From contig JADILM010000001.1 of assembly GCA_016617785.1 (NCBI GenBank), positions 2,232,001 to 2,296,000 on the forward strand: 64,000 nt of DNA, in the 5' to 3' direction. Source of the DNA: Sporobolomyces roseus (lineage: Eukaryota > Basidiomycota > Microbotryomycetes > Sporidiobolales > Sporidiobolaceae). Shown here piece after piece: positions 1-10,070 of the stretch; positions within the stretch are counted from its first letter, which is position 1; each line of letters starts with the position of its first letter. The notes under the pieces were generated by a model, which searched no databases, had not been told where the DNA came from, and saw nothing but the letters and a program-made list of their open reading frames with translations. The position numbers were made by a program, and so were the translations under genes.

Positions 1-3
1 AAT

Positions 4-2622
4 CTCACTCGACTTGCGAATCTTTGACAGCTCTCTCCTCTCTGACTCCCTTTGTCGCCAGCTTTCTCCTCACCTACATGGTCTTCACTCCCTTTGTCAC
101 TTATCCCTCGATATCATATCTTGTCACGAATAGTCTCTACTTCTCTCTCCCTTGAATCAGGACCAGAATTGTCGAATGTTGCGAAACAAAAAAAGTCATC
201 TTTCCCTCTACTAGATCGCGCTCGAGAGAGGCCGAGTCGTAACTCCGAGAATGATATCTCCCGAGAGTGAGAAACACTTCGACTGAACTTAACGAAATTT
301 CAAACTTGTGCGAATTTCAACTTTCGACCTTTCACCAAATCTTGACAACTCGACTCATGCCATGAATGGATGGTACCAGAAGGACTATCCTACCCCTGAA
401 TCATCACCAGAAGTCAAACAAGAATCACCTGAAGCTTCCTCGTCAATCTCTTTTCCCACTTCTTTCAACTTCGATTCTCCTTCTTCTCCTCTCGAATCAG
501 CACTCGTACGGTACTCGAATGGACTACAGATCAAGAGTGAACGTCTAGCAAAGCGTACTACACCTTGTCAGCAGTGTAGGAGGATTAGGAGAGCTTGTAA
601 ATGGATCGAAGGAGATCAAGATTGTGAGAGGTGTGGGAAACTAGGCAAAGCGTGTACTGGTCCTACTCGGTGAGCATTCTATTCTCTTGCGAGTCATGTC
701 TCTGGCAGTGTGAGCTGATTCCCGCATTCGAATGTAGACGTTCGAAATCGATTCTCGAATTGGTTCGTCCCGCTCAACAGCAGCAACAGCAGCATTCGAT
801 AGTCGTCGCAGCGATTGGACCTTCTTCGCCCGAATCGAGGTGGTCGACATTGCACATGTCGTATTCTCTTACCTATCATCTCGTCGAGAGTAAGGCTTCG
901 TTCCCTCGATTTTTGTTCGAAGCTCGCCTGACTCTGATCACTCTTCCCCAAGCTAGCCGGTCTCGAGTTCCTCGCCGACGGCTTCGTATACGACGGCTTC
1001 GACTACAAGTTCTTCTACTCGCGGCTCCAGGAGTCAAGAGGAAGACTAGACGAAATCGATTCGGTTGATCAAGTACGTCGACTTGCTTCTCATTTGATCC
1101 GGTCTGGGAGCTCACACTTCGGACATTGTCTAGCTATTCGCTATGGCACAGATGATCGCCGGATCTCACTCTACGACACACTCCGTGAGCACTCCCTCGA
1201 ATTCACCTGTCCTGAATCGTCTCATCTGACTCTCTTTCGCTTCTCAGGCCTTCCTGCAAACTCGAGCACCGGTCACTGATTTGGACTCTCTCGATTTCGA
1301 ACGATCCGATCCGTCTGGCTGGACCGAGATTGGACTCGCACGAAGGAATCCGCTTCTCGCCGTTACTCGTCAAATCGCCGAAAGCCTCAACTCACAGTCT
1401 CTCGAGCACGATCCTCATCAGCTCGCGACCGAGAGACTATCGGTATCCCTCTTCGCCCTCCGGTTCATATCGGATCTACAAGAGTTCGCCCCGGAACAAT
1501 TGCTTCTTCTGCAGGATGCCGTTCGCAAAGGGCTCGACTACTTGGCACGAGCAGGAGCGACGATCTCTCACGCTGACTATGAGTCCTTCTCTCTTCCCCT
1601 GCGAGAAATAGCTGTAAGCTCCATTCCTCTTTCCGACTCTCGCTGAGGAAGCACAAGCTTACCTACCCCGTCTATTAGCGAGAAGCAGTTCGTGTCGCGC
1701 TCGTACTCGATGTACCAACGACGATGTATGTAACCTTTTCGCGGACATGAAGAGCTCGAACGACACGACGAGACTGAACTTCGTCGATTTTCCAGTTCTC
1801 CGGCAGAGTATCACCTGCTCTTTGGCAATTTTCGACCATTAGACATTCCTCCTGTTCCCGAAGATATATCCTACATCTTCAGTATGCCTCCAGAGTCGCC
1901 TGAGACTCGCGATCTCGCTTTCGCCTTTCAAGATTATTGGATTCCCTTTCCTCTCCCAATCTACTGTCATCTTGAACGACTCCTCACCTACACTCCAGTA
2001 CAACACCTCTCAGCGTCCGTTCAGTACTGCTGGAAGACACTCGAAGAGATCACAAGTCAGCTCGCAGAGATGATCGCCAAAATCTTGAGCGATCCTCGCT
2101 ATAGAAAGGAGGATCCAAAACCTCGACCGAAAGTTTGCCTCGGTAATCTAGTCCAGATCGAATCCGACGCTCTCTTTTTACTCAAAAGCTGTCATAACGC
2201 TGTAACTCGGAGCGCTTCTACCGTCAAACTCTTCAGCAGATCGGAGAAGTTATGGTTTGCGGCGCTTACTCGCAGTGCGGAACGATTCGCAATCCTCCCT
2301 GTATGTTCACCTCAGACGTTCATCCTTCCATTTGGTGTTATTGACACGAAATCCACAGAATTTCTGCAGGTCTCGTCCTTTATTGCACGCGGCTTGCGCC
2401 GATTTTGTCGAGCGGCTTCGTCTCTGTCCGAGTTCTATCCTCGTTCAGTGGTCTTCACTCTTTTCGAATGATCGAGATCGGTGCGCTGGTTTCTCTCGAT
2501 TTAGATTCTCGCTCGCTAACGAAAAGCGCCTTCACAGCTTGATCGCCTCGCTTCGTTTCGTCAGTCACGGCATGCCCGATGCGTGTCGCCTCATACGGAT
2601 GCTCGAGACGACAGCGACATAG
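4..2622 (+). repeat. Left arm of a large inverted duplication
   Basis: The first bases of the window, read forward, match the reverse complement ending near 18042. The match covers the 5' flank, the Zn-cluster exon and, at lower identity, the rest of the factor gene down to its stop. The partner arm is 15406-18042 on the other strand. The true left limit is not visible because the arm runs to the window edge. Confidence 0.75.
362..2622 (+). CDS. Zn(II)2Cys6 transcription factor, copy 1
   Basis: Predicted fungal binuclear zinc-cluster regulator. The first exon (362-669) encodes an acidic Ser/Pro-rich head and then C69-x2-C72-x6-C79-x8-C88-x2-C91-x6-C98, the classical Zn2Cys6 DNA-binding pattern, with an RRIRRACK basic stretch. 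Exon 2 starts at 738 and carries a short polyglutamine run, then a conserved stretch with the words GPSSPESRW and HMSYSLTYHL. Further exons follow, separated by short introns with CTGAC branch points; the last exon ends CRLIRMLETTAT and stops at 2620-2622. I chose the ATG at 362 because the frame upstream has no other ATG. The C-terminal region is shared with copies 2 and 3 but I do not recognise it as a named domain. Target genes are unknown. The protein should act in the nucleus. Confidence 0.85.
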
Positions 2623-2975
2623 ACTCATCAAACCCGCTCGCTCAGACTTCTTCAATCGTTTCAACTCGTCGAGTCCTTCGCTGTCTATCCTGTATCAGTC
2701 TTCGCACTTTCGCTTGTATCGTTTTACGCTTGTCCTTTCCTCTCCTCTCATACTCGTCGTCTCTCTCGAACTTGTTGTCTAGATTATGCAAGAATCCCAT
2801 TTCGCCTCGAACAGTTCTCGTCGAATCTCGCAAGTCGCGATCAAAGAGGAACAGAGAATGATGCAACCAATATAATATAGCAGAGATACTGATGAGGAAG
2901 TACGGAATACGAAAACGGAATAGCGAGACTAACAATACAACCAAAAGCGCAGAAAACGGAATCTAAGTTCAATCT
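2623..2975. other. Convergent intergenic, 3' ends of TF copy 1 and OPT gene
   Basis: AT-richer stretch between two convergent stop codons, presumably holding both 3' UTRs. I see no gene in it. Confidence 0.5.
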
Positions 2976-5900
2976 CTACCACGAAGTTCGACCGAATCCT
3001 TCGGGAGGCGGCGTCTTGTACGAAACATCAGCCCAGTCAAGAGTCTTTGTAAATACCTCGTTTCCCCACCAGTTGAGAGCTGAAGAAATGCTTGAGAATC
3101 AGCTCGAGAAATGGCGAAGAAAAGAGGAGGGAACCGAAATACCAATTGTTCCGTCCTTTGGCAGAGAGAGAGTGAGGAAGATGAAGATCCCACTCATCAC
3201 CGTGCCAGAATCGAGTCCGGCGGATAGGACAAAGTTGAATTTCGACCACCATCGGAATTGACGGCGACGAAGAAGATACTCTGTCGAGACGGGAAGAGCG
3301 GCGTGAGGCAAGAAGAGAGGAAGAAGGATTGCGGTTACATACGGAAGATGAATCCGACAAGGAACCAAGACGAGAAGTTGATGCCCGTCGCGGGCGGCAT
3401 CAGTATCGCGCCCGTTAGAGCGACCGGTACATTCACATACTGCCAAAAGGAGCTTGGGTACCTTTTGGTGAGAGTCCAAGTGAGAAATGGGAGGACTGCG
3501 CCGACAAGGAGCCAATAGAGGATTGCGTTGTACTCCTTTCCTATACCGAATTGTCGAGCCGGACCGATCAAACCCCTGATCAACCAATCACATCAGCCAG
3601 CAACGGCATGCAATCTTGTGAGGAGACGTACCAGATGACTGAGGCTGAATAGAATACACGAACATTCGGACAAGTCAGGAAAGCAGCTTGTCGAGGTTCG
3701 CAAAGATCGGATACGACGCTAACGAGCCACCTTTTCACTCCGACTTGCACAAACGATGTCACTACTGTTGCGACAATTTGTACTGGATTTACGGAAATCA
3801 TTAGCTATTTGCGGCGGCAAGTTTGTGCAAGAGCGTACCTGAGAAAGTTGCGCGAGGAGGGATTTTCATGTAGTGGCCGAGCTTGAGATCCTGCACGAAT
3901 GTTAGTCCTGTCGTAAGAGTTTGTGTGGCGTAGCATTTGAAGAGCTGTTGTTGAGGGATGACGGATCAGTAATGAGCTCGCTTAGAATGTGTAAATGGTT
4001 ACAAATCGCAACTCACCATGTTGGCAATTGGCTGTCCTGGGATAATGTATCCGGCAATGAGCTCGACAATCAAGTTGATCGATATCTGCGGAACAATCCA
4101 GTCAGCAGATGCGTCGGGAAAGTCTTTATTAGTGCGCACCTGAGTACTTGTCATCCCGAAAACAATACCGCCTGGCACAATGTAGATCACACCAACAATT
4201 AGAGCAACTATCAGCGACCAGACAGGCATTCGGGTGTCGAAACCCTACAGAAAAGCAAGAAATCAGAAAGATCACGGGCGTAGAGGAAAAAAGAAGATTG
4301 TTACGGACCGCAACACACGCAATAGACAGACCAGAAGCCACCATCAGGAAAACCATGTACCACCAATCAGGTACCTCCGGATAATTCTTCATCAACTTCA
4401 TGTGTACATCCTCGTCACCGTTTCTGACTCGTCGTAATTGATCAAGGATGGTCCGACCGTTGTAGAGTAAAGTGTGAACAATGACAGCAGTGGAGAGCAT
4501 AAACGCAACTCCGTAGACTGTGGCGTAGGTGATGGGCAAGTAGAGGGGGGAATACTCTTGATATGCGGTTTCATTGAGAGCAAGGTTTATCGGATCAACA
4601 ACTGCGGTCGAGTTGTAGGGGGAGCCGAAGCGATCGAATACTTGTGACGTTGACATCGGAAGGTAGGCTGAATCCCAGACCTATTGAGAGGCGTGGACAA
4701 AGTCAGCAAAGGTCTCATCTTGCGAAAGAAAATGGGACACGAACGTTGAGGTAATACATAATCGGAGCTATGAGCCAGAACGCCAGAGCAAATCCGACAA
4801 AGATATTGACCTCAGCCCACCACGGAACGACAAGAGGAGATCCGAGATAAGCGATTTGACCCCAGTCGAAGGTGAAGATTCCCATTCCGAGTCCCGACGA
4901 AACTCCGAAAAGTTGGTTGACAACGACGTTGTCTGCTCGCGAGAGCGTAAGTAGCGGTCATCGGTAAGACGGAAGAGAAAAAGAGCTCACTTGGTGCGAT
5001 CCAGCAGACCCACGAGAAGGCGGAAAGTCCGACGAAGAGAAAACCTGTGACGAAAGAATTCGTTAGTGATTGAGTCCGCCGGGAAGAGAGCTGAGCTGTC
5101 GAAACTTACCAGGTAACCAATACCACGCAAATGCGCCAGCAAAAACATAGAGAAAGAAGCGAAATCGAGTGGTACCTCCTGAGCGATCATCGTCCTCGGC
5201 ATGGAGCGTATTGAGTAGGGTGCAGAAGACGAGATTCTGCGGCCAGATGAGAGCGGCTGGCCAGACTAGGAACCTCCGACATAGTCCCGCAATGCCGAAT
5301 CCAATCATTTGAGTTGTCATCACGATCAGAATGTCGAAACCGGGAGTTTGTGGGATGCCGTAGAACTTCTCGGCAGCGAGACTGAGATTTACTCCGTACG
5401 AAGGCGCAGTTGAGACGTTTGCCATGATGACGAGGAGAGTGTGTTCTTTGATGTTGAAAGGTCCGGGGTTGAGGCTGAACTCGTCGGGCAACCCGATTCG
5501 TCTTGCCCAAGCAGGAAACCTCCATATCGTGATCGGGAGATATCGAGCTAGGAGTTTACCGACGGGGTACGAGAGGATTTGAGTAATCACGGGTGTGAGT
5601 AGAGGTGCTGGGTATCGCAAGTTGAAGAAAAGGTTGAGAGCGGAAATGATGATGCAGAAGGATAATCCGATGGCCCAGACACGGAATGTGAGGACGGGCA
5701 TCTCGGGATCGTCGATATTTGATACGCTTGCTCGCACTTCGGGATAAGGTGAGTCCTCCTCCTCCTCCTCCTCAAATTCCGGTTCGAGTCGATAAGGAAC
5801 GTAATCGCTGACTCCCATATCCGCCAACATCTTCTGCTCCCTGCTCGTAGCTAATCGAATCGGTTCTCCCATCTCATTCAGCATAATCGCTTGTCCATCC

Positions 5901-6484
5901 GGTGTGAGAGCGTACGAGACGTTCTGCTGATCTGCCCAACTCGAATCGATCGAATCGAGAGCCTCGATTTTGTCGCGAGAACTCTGAGTACTTGATCGCC
6001 GTAGCTCCTCCTGTCTGAGACGTTCCTCGTAAGGGTTTCCGACGATGTAAGAGGGACTGTCGGGAGCGGAGAAGGAAGTTCGTTTGCGAGGACCAGAGGG
6101 TGAGGAATAATTGGAAAGAGCGTAAGCGGCGGCAGGGGAGAGAACGGGATCGGAAGTGGCGGCAGTAGGAGGAACAGAAGGATAAGAGGGATCTGGCGAG
6201 AAGTTCGAGTTTTCGGGAAGAGTGGGAAGTGCGAAACTGAAAGGATTCGAGGTGAGGTTGTCGTTCGAGGGAAAGGAATGGGAAGGAGGTCGATGCGAGT
6301 GGGATGGGTTGGTCGAGTACGAGTGCTGTTCTCCAGTAGTAGGTCTAGCGAATGAGAACATCCCTGGATCATCGTCGTCTTCGTCGTAGTCCTCCTCACT
6401 CCATCGCTGAGATTCGCTGCCAGCCGTTCGAGGGACAGCTGTTCGTGGTCTACCATCACTGGTGCTAGTTGCGCGTGATGCCAT
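2976..6484 (-). CDS. OPT family oligopeptide transporter
   Basis: Predicted plasma-membrane proton-coupled importer of small peptides. The N-terminal 250 or so residues are hydrophilic, Ser/Pro-rich and acidic. Then come many membrane segments interrupted by introns. Family hallmarks are visible: the NPGPFNIKEHTLL motif, the LCRRFLVWPAALIWPQNL stretch near the first membrane segments, and near the C-terminus NVPVALTGAILMPPATG, FVLSAGLDSGTVMSGIFIF and LNWWGNEVFTKTLDWADV. The last two introns (GTATGT...ACAG and GTATTT...TCAG) must be removed to join these segments. The stop is at 2976-2978. The ATG at 6484 begins MASRATSTSDGR. A further intron seems to lie in the 5' UTR near 6630. The gene lies about 650 bp downstream of the secreted-peptide gene on the same strand. 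The substrate cannot be told from sequence. Confidence 0.92.
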
Positions 6485-7135
6485 CTCCTCTACCGATACC
6501 TAGGACTGTTTATTCGAATCATCAGCATCCCTCCCGTTCGAAGCAAAGTGAACCTCGGAGGGCAATCCGAGAGCGGGAAACGGCGCAGATCCCACTTGAT
6601 CAAGTTCGAGAAATCGGTAGAGTACTCACCTAGTATGTGAAGGCTTGTAGCGAGATTGACGAGATGTAGAGGAGGCGGCTTCAATCGTTTGAAGCCAGAG
6701 CCGAGATGAAGCGAAACTGTAGGAGATTGTCCTTGTTGAGAGCTGAATGTTGGCGTGTACAGCTGAAGAAATAGCGTAGCACAGGTTGTGGGAGCTGAAA
6801 GAGGGAAGGTGTAGAATTCGGAGAAGGCTGGACTTCAGCTTTCGTTTCTTTGGCTCAGCAGATCATACAGCACCGAGCTGTTTGTGAAGAACTTTGTTGC
6901 GGATGGAGGACCGGAAACAGCTGCGCGGAATCTGTCGAGGTCTCAAAACTCGATTTCTCGAACCTGATCTCGCGAGGGAAGCAATAAGGCTGACACAGGA
7001 GTATCGGCGCGAGGTCTAGGCATGGCTTCGACGAACAACGACATTACAGAACACAGCGGAGCAAGTGCTCCGAAAAAACGGCAAGAAGGCAACAGGGAGA
7101 ATTCCAGGGAAGGCAGAAGGATTCTGAGCGGGCGA
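6485..7135. other. Intergenic between peptide-precursor gene and OPT gene
   Basis: Contains the 3' UTR of the peptide precursor and the promoter and 5' UTR of the OPT gene, both on the minus strand. A GTGAGT donor on the minus strand near 6628 suggests a leader intron. I see no coding region. Confidence 0.45.
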
Positions 7136-8374
7136 TCAAGATGAGGGATCGAGGGCCCCGGCGACAGGTTGTACACCCCAGCCTCGCTCCTCGAGCTGTA
7201 CGGTAGTTGGGCAGCGTCAGTCTATGATGCGAGATCACAAAACGAAATCTTGGAAGCTCACCGAACGTTTAGCGGTGGGATCGTCTGAACTGGCGACAGC
7301 TTGACGGGCCCAACCTCGCTCCTCGAGCTGCACGGTAGTTGGGAAGCGTCAGTCTATGATGCGAGAGCACAAAACGAAATCTTGGAAGCTCACCGAACGT
7401 TTAGCGGTGGGATCGTCTGAACTGGCGACAGCTTGACGGGCCCAACCTCGCTCCTCGAGCTGCACGGTAGTTGGGAAGCGTCAGTCTATGATGCGAGAGC
7501 ACAAAACGAAATCTTGGAAGCTCACCGAACGTTTAGCGGTGGGATCGTTTGAACTGGCGACAGCTTGACGGGCCCAACCTCGCTCCTCGAGCTGCACGGT
7601 AGTTGGGCAGCGTCAGTCTATGATGCGAGATCACAAAACGAAATCTTGGAAGCTCACCGAACGTTTAGCGGTGGGATCGTCTGAACTGGCGACAGCTTGA
7701 CGGGCCCAACCTCGCTCCTCGAGCTGCACGGTAGTTGGGAAGCGTCAGTCTATGATGCGAGAGCACAAAACGAAATCTTGGAAGCTCACCGAACGTTTAG
7801 CGGTGGGATCGTTTGAACTGGCGACAGCTTGACGAGCCCAGCCTCGCTCCTCGAGCTGTACGGTAGTTGGGCAGCGTCAGTCTATGATGCGAGATCACAA
7901 AACGAAATCTTGGAAGCTCACCGAACGTTTAGCGGTGGGATCGTCTGAACTGGCGACAGCTTGACGGGCCCAACCTCGCTCCTCAAGCTGCACGGTAGTT
8001 GGGCAGCGTCAGTCTATGATGCGAGATCACAAAACGAAATCTTGGAAGCTCACCGAACGTTTAGCGGTGGGATCGTCTGAACTGGCGACAGCTTGACGGG
8101 CCCAACCTCGCTCCTCAAGCTGTACCGTGCAATCGTCAGTCAGTGCCGGTTCTACTAGTTAACGACAAGCTAACGACAAGAGTCGACTTACTTCACGCTT
8201 GACGGCTTCGCCCTCAGTGCCGAAGTTGATCTATTTCAAGGGGATGGAAATCAGCTAAAGGTCAGGAACGACAGAATTCGGTGACGATTGACTCACAGCA
8301 CGCCTTTCTCCGGCGGGAGCAGCAGTGGCTACAGCAGCAGTAGCAGCGATAACGGCGATGAGAGTGAACTTCAT
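7136..8374 (-). CDS. Secreted Kex2-processed repeat peptide precursor
   Basis: Ten-exon gene, 212 residues by my splicing, not recognised as a named family. Exon 1 (8297-8374) gives a signal peptide, MKFTLIAVIAATAAVATAAP, then AGERRA. Exon 2 (8192-8230) gives INFGTEGEAVKRE. Seven 66-nt exons follow (8054-8119, 7922-7987, 7790-7855, 7658-7723, 7526-7591, 7394-7459, 7262-7327), each starting LEERGWARQAVASS and ending DPTAKRS with D or N between. Exon 10 (7136-7195) gives a diverged unit without KR, ending DPSS and stop. All introns are phase 0; the repeat introns are 66 nt with GTGAGC, CTGAC and GTGCAG/GTACAG. KR sites are expected Kex2 cleavage points in the Golgi, releasing peptides that begin S-LEERGW. 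There is no C-terminal CAAX. It resembles in plan the fungal KEX2-processed repeat proteins, which include alpha-type pheromones, Ustilago Rep1 and dikaritin precursors. Its function is unknown. Confidence 0.9.
7182..8123 (-). repeat. 132-bp tandem array, about 7.1 copies (exon + intron unit)
   Basis: The same 14-base block CCTCGCTCCTCRAG occurs at 7182, 7314, 7446, 7578, 7710, 7842, 7974 and 8106, a constant step of 132. Each unit is one 66-nt exon plus one 66-nt intron of the minus-strand peptide gene. Differences between copies are few: two intron types (gggcagcg with gatcac, or gggaagcg with gagcac), synonymous changes near GWAR, and a C/T change that swaps Asp for Asn in two exons. Confidence 0.97.
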
Positions 8375-8480
8375 GTTGATGTGACGATCTGAATTCGTGA
8401 AAGGGGTTCGTGAAGCGAGGGTCGTAAAAGGAGGTTGACTTGAGAGAAGAGTCGTGAGGCGAGTCGCTAGTTGCCTTTCG

Positions 8481-8488
8481 TTATAATA
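8481..8488 (-). promoter_or_regulatory. Candidate TATA element of the peptide-precursor gene
   Basis: On the minus strand the sequence reads TATTATAA, about 107 bp upstream of the ATG at 8374, in an otherwise mixed-composition region. The position is plausible for a strongly expressed secreted product. It is a short motif and could be chance. Confidence 0.35.
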
Positions 8489-10070
8489 GGTCGTAAAGTC
8501 GTGAACGTGATCGAGTTTGAGGTGTGAAGAAAGTGTGGAAAGAAGCAAGAGGCAAGAGGTTCAAGTCGAAATCGGTCTGGCGAGTTTCTTCTTCTTCTCT
8601 TCTCCCCCTTTTGACAAAAAAATCGAGTGGAGGGGTCAAGGAAAAAGGCGCGGCCACGCTGTCTATTGTCTCGTAAACGAGATGACACGGAGATTTGCTT
8701 GGGGGATCAAAGTCCTTTGACCAAAGCCCCGTCAACGTCAACGGCATGAAGTAAACTCTAAGGTTGTTTCGCGCTTGCATGCCGGCACCTTGTTACTTTT
8801 TTCATTCCGACTGCTGTGCAAACTGCACTTCAAGTGATTCGGTCCGTTCCTCGAGGAGGCAGAGACATTTAGCAACGCGTCCTTTGCATTTCGTGATTCA
8901 ACATTTCAATTTTTTCACTCTTTCCAATGTTTCATCCCTAACCGAAGCGATCGCCTTCATCCCCTTATCGCTGATTGAGCCCGTAACAAAGTTGTTCTGC
9001 CACTACAGTACAGAAAGTACCGAACTGCCGACACGAAAGCGAGCGCCTCTCTCTTTCGTGCGAAAGGTCTGTTGCCGATTCCTTCTCGACCTCGACTGCG
9101 TTCTATTGTCGACTCTGAACAAGCTTCTCCTTTGTTCGTTATGTACATTCTGTTCGAAATGTGATCTTGTCGAGAGTGCCGTCGGCATCAGTTCCGTCCT
9201 TTACGATCGAAGCTGGGGAACAATCATCAGTTTTTTGACACTGTTCTTTTCGATCTGCTTCTTCGGCGTCAGTGCCAATAGTCTTGCTCTCGTCCGGCAC
9301 CCTGACCATGTGGGAACAAGAGAGTCGTGGAACCCGTCAACGAGAGATGAAGTGATCGCAATCTGTTCATCATCGTCAGAAAGTGCTCACTCAGCTCGAC
9401 TCTCAGAATCTGTCGCCGTCATCTCCTTGCATCACATACGAGTCAATTGACGATCTTCTCGCACAAAGGCAAGCTTTGCCAACCTGGAGCCTTAGGTCTC
9501 TCGACGAAAGCTTAACTTTGATCTCCCGCAAAGAACGGATCTCGAATTTGCGAGTCTGCGTCGATTCGTTCGAGAACCTGTCTCCTATGCCCAGTGCCTA
9601 GCGAGGCTTCGACTTTCTCGATGAGTCTGCGTACAAACCTTGTACGGAGTTTGTCGTACGTGGATCCCGGCGAAGAATCTGAAATGTTGCAGACAAAGAA
9701 TGAGTCGTCAATCTGCACTCGGCTCGGTGAAGATCTCATCGTGCGTGCCTCTGAGCGACGGTGTCTCCAACGAGTGCCGGAAGCGAACCACGAGCCTGCG
9801 AAAGTAAAGGAGGAGCAGATTCGATCGAATTCAAACAAGACAGCAGATACCTCGAGCTCGCACGACTCTGATCTGAGAGCAGTGCTGATTCAATCAGAGC
9901 CTGTACGACGTTCTCGAAGATTGATGCTTCCAGAGGAACAGTGCAAGATAGTTCGTCAAACTTGCGAAAACTTGCGAAAACTTGCGAAGGTTTTGTGTGT
10001 GATGAACTGCTTTCAAGAGAGACAGTTCGTGGTAACAAGCTACAAAGATCCGATGCTAGACGAGCTCATC
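8489..10070. other. Long intergenic without a supported gene
   Basis: About 1.6 kb between the peptide gene promoter and the SPT16 stop. It holds a 228-codon open frame (8764-9450, +) and a 189-codon frame (9594-10163, +) that runs into SPT16. Neither has a recognisable domain, and I could not find a convincing splice chain linking them. The proximal part must contain the promoter of the peptide gene. An unusual small gene here cannot be excluded. Confidence 0.4.
9961..9990. repeat. Three 10-bp direct repeats
   Basis: CTTGCGAAAA occurs at 9961 and 9971 and is followed by CTTGCGAAGG at 9981, just downstream of the SPT16 stop (in transcript terms). Role unknown. Confidence 0.7.

Noticed and set aside
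7182..8123. CRISPR array or non-coding minisatellite
   Set aside because: Units are direct 132-bp repeats with no unique spacers. Each contains a clean intron and an in-frame exon with a KR site, joined to a signal-peptide exon.
7136..8374. Farnesylated mating pheromone precursor of the Rhodotorula type
   Set aside because: There is a signal peptide and KR sites, and the C-terminus DPSS lacks a CAAX cysteine, so the classical basidiomycete pheromone class does not fit.
8764..9450. 228-codon open frame on the plus strand with cysteine-rich and hydrophobic stretches
   Set aside because: No recognisable domain, no splice partners and odd composition (many Cys, Ser, Phe from pyrimidine-rich DNA). 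Treated as a chance frame in an intergenic region.
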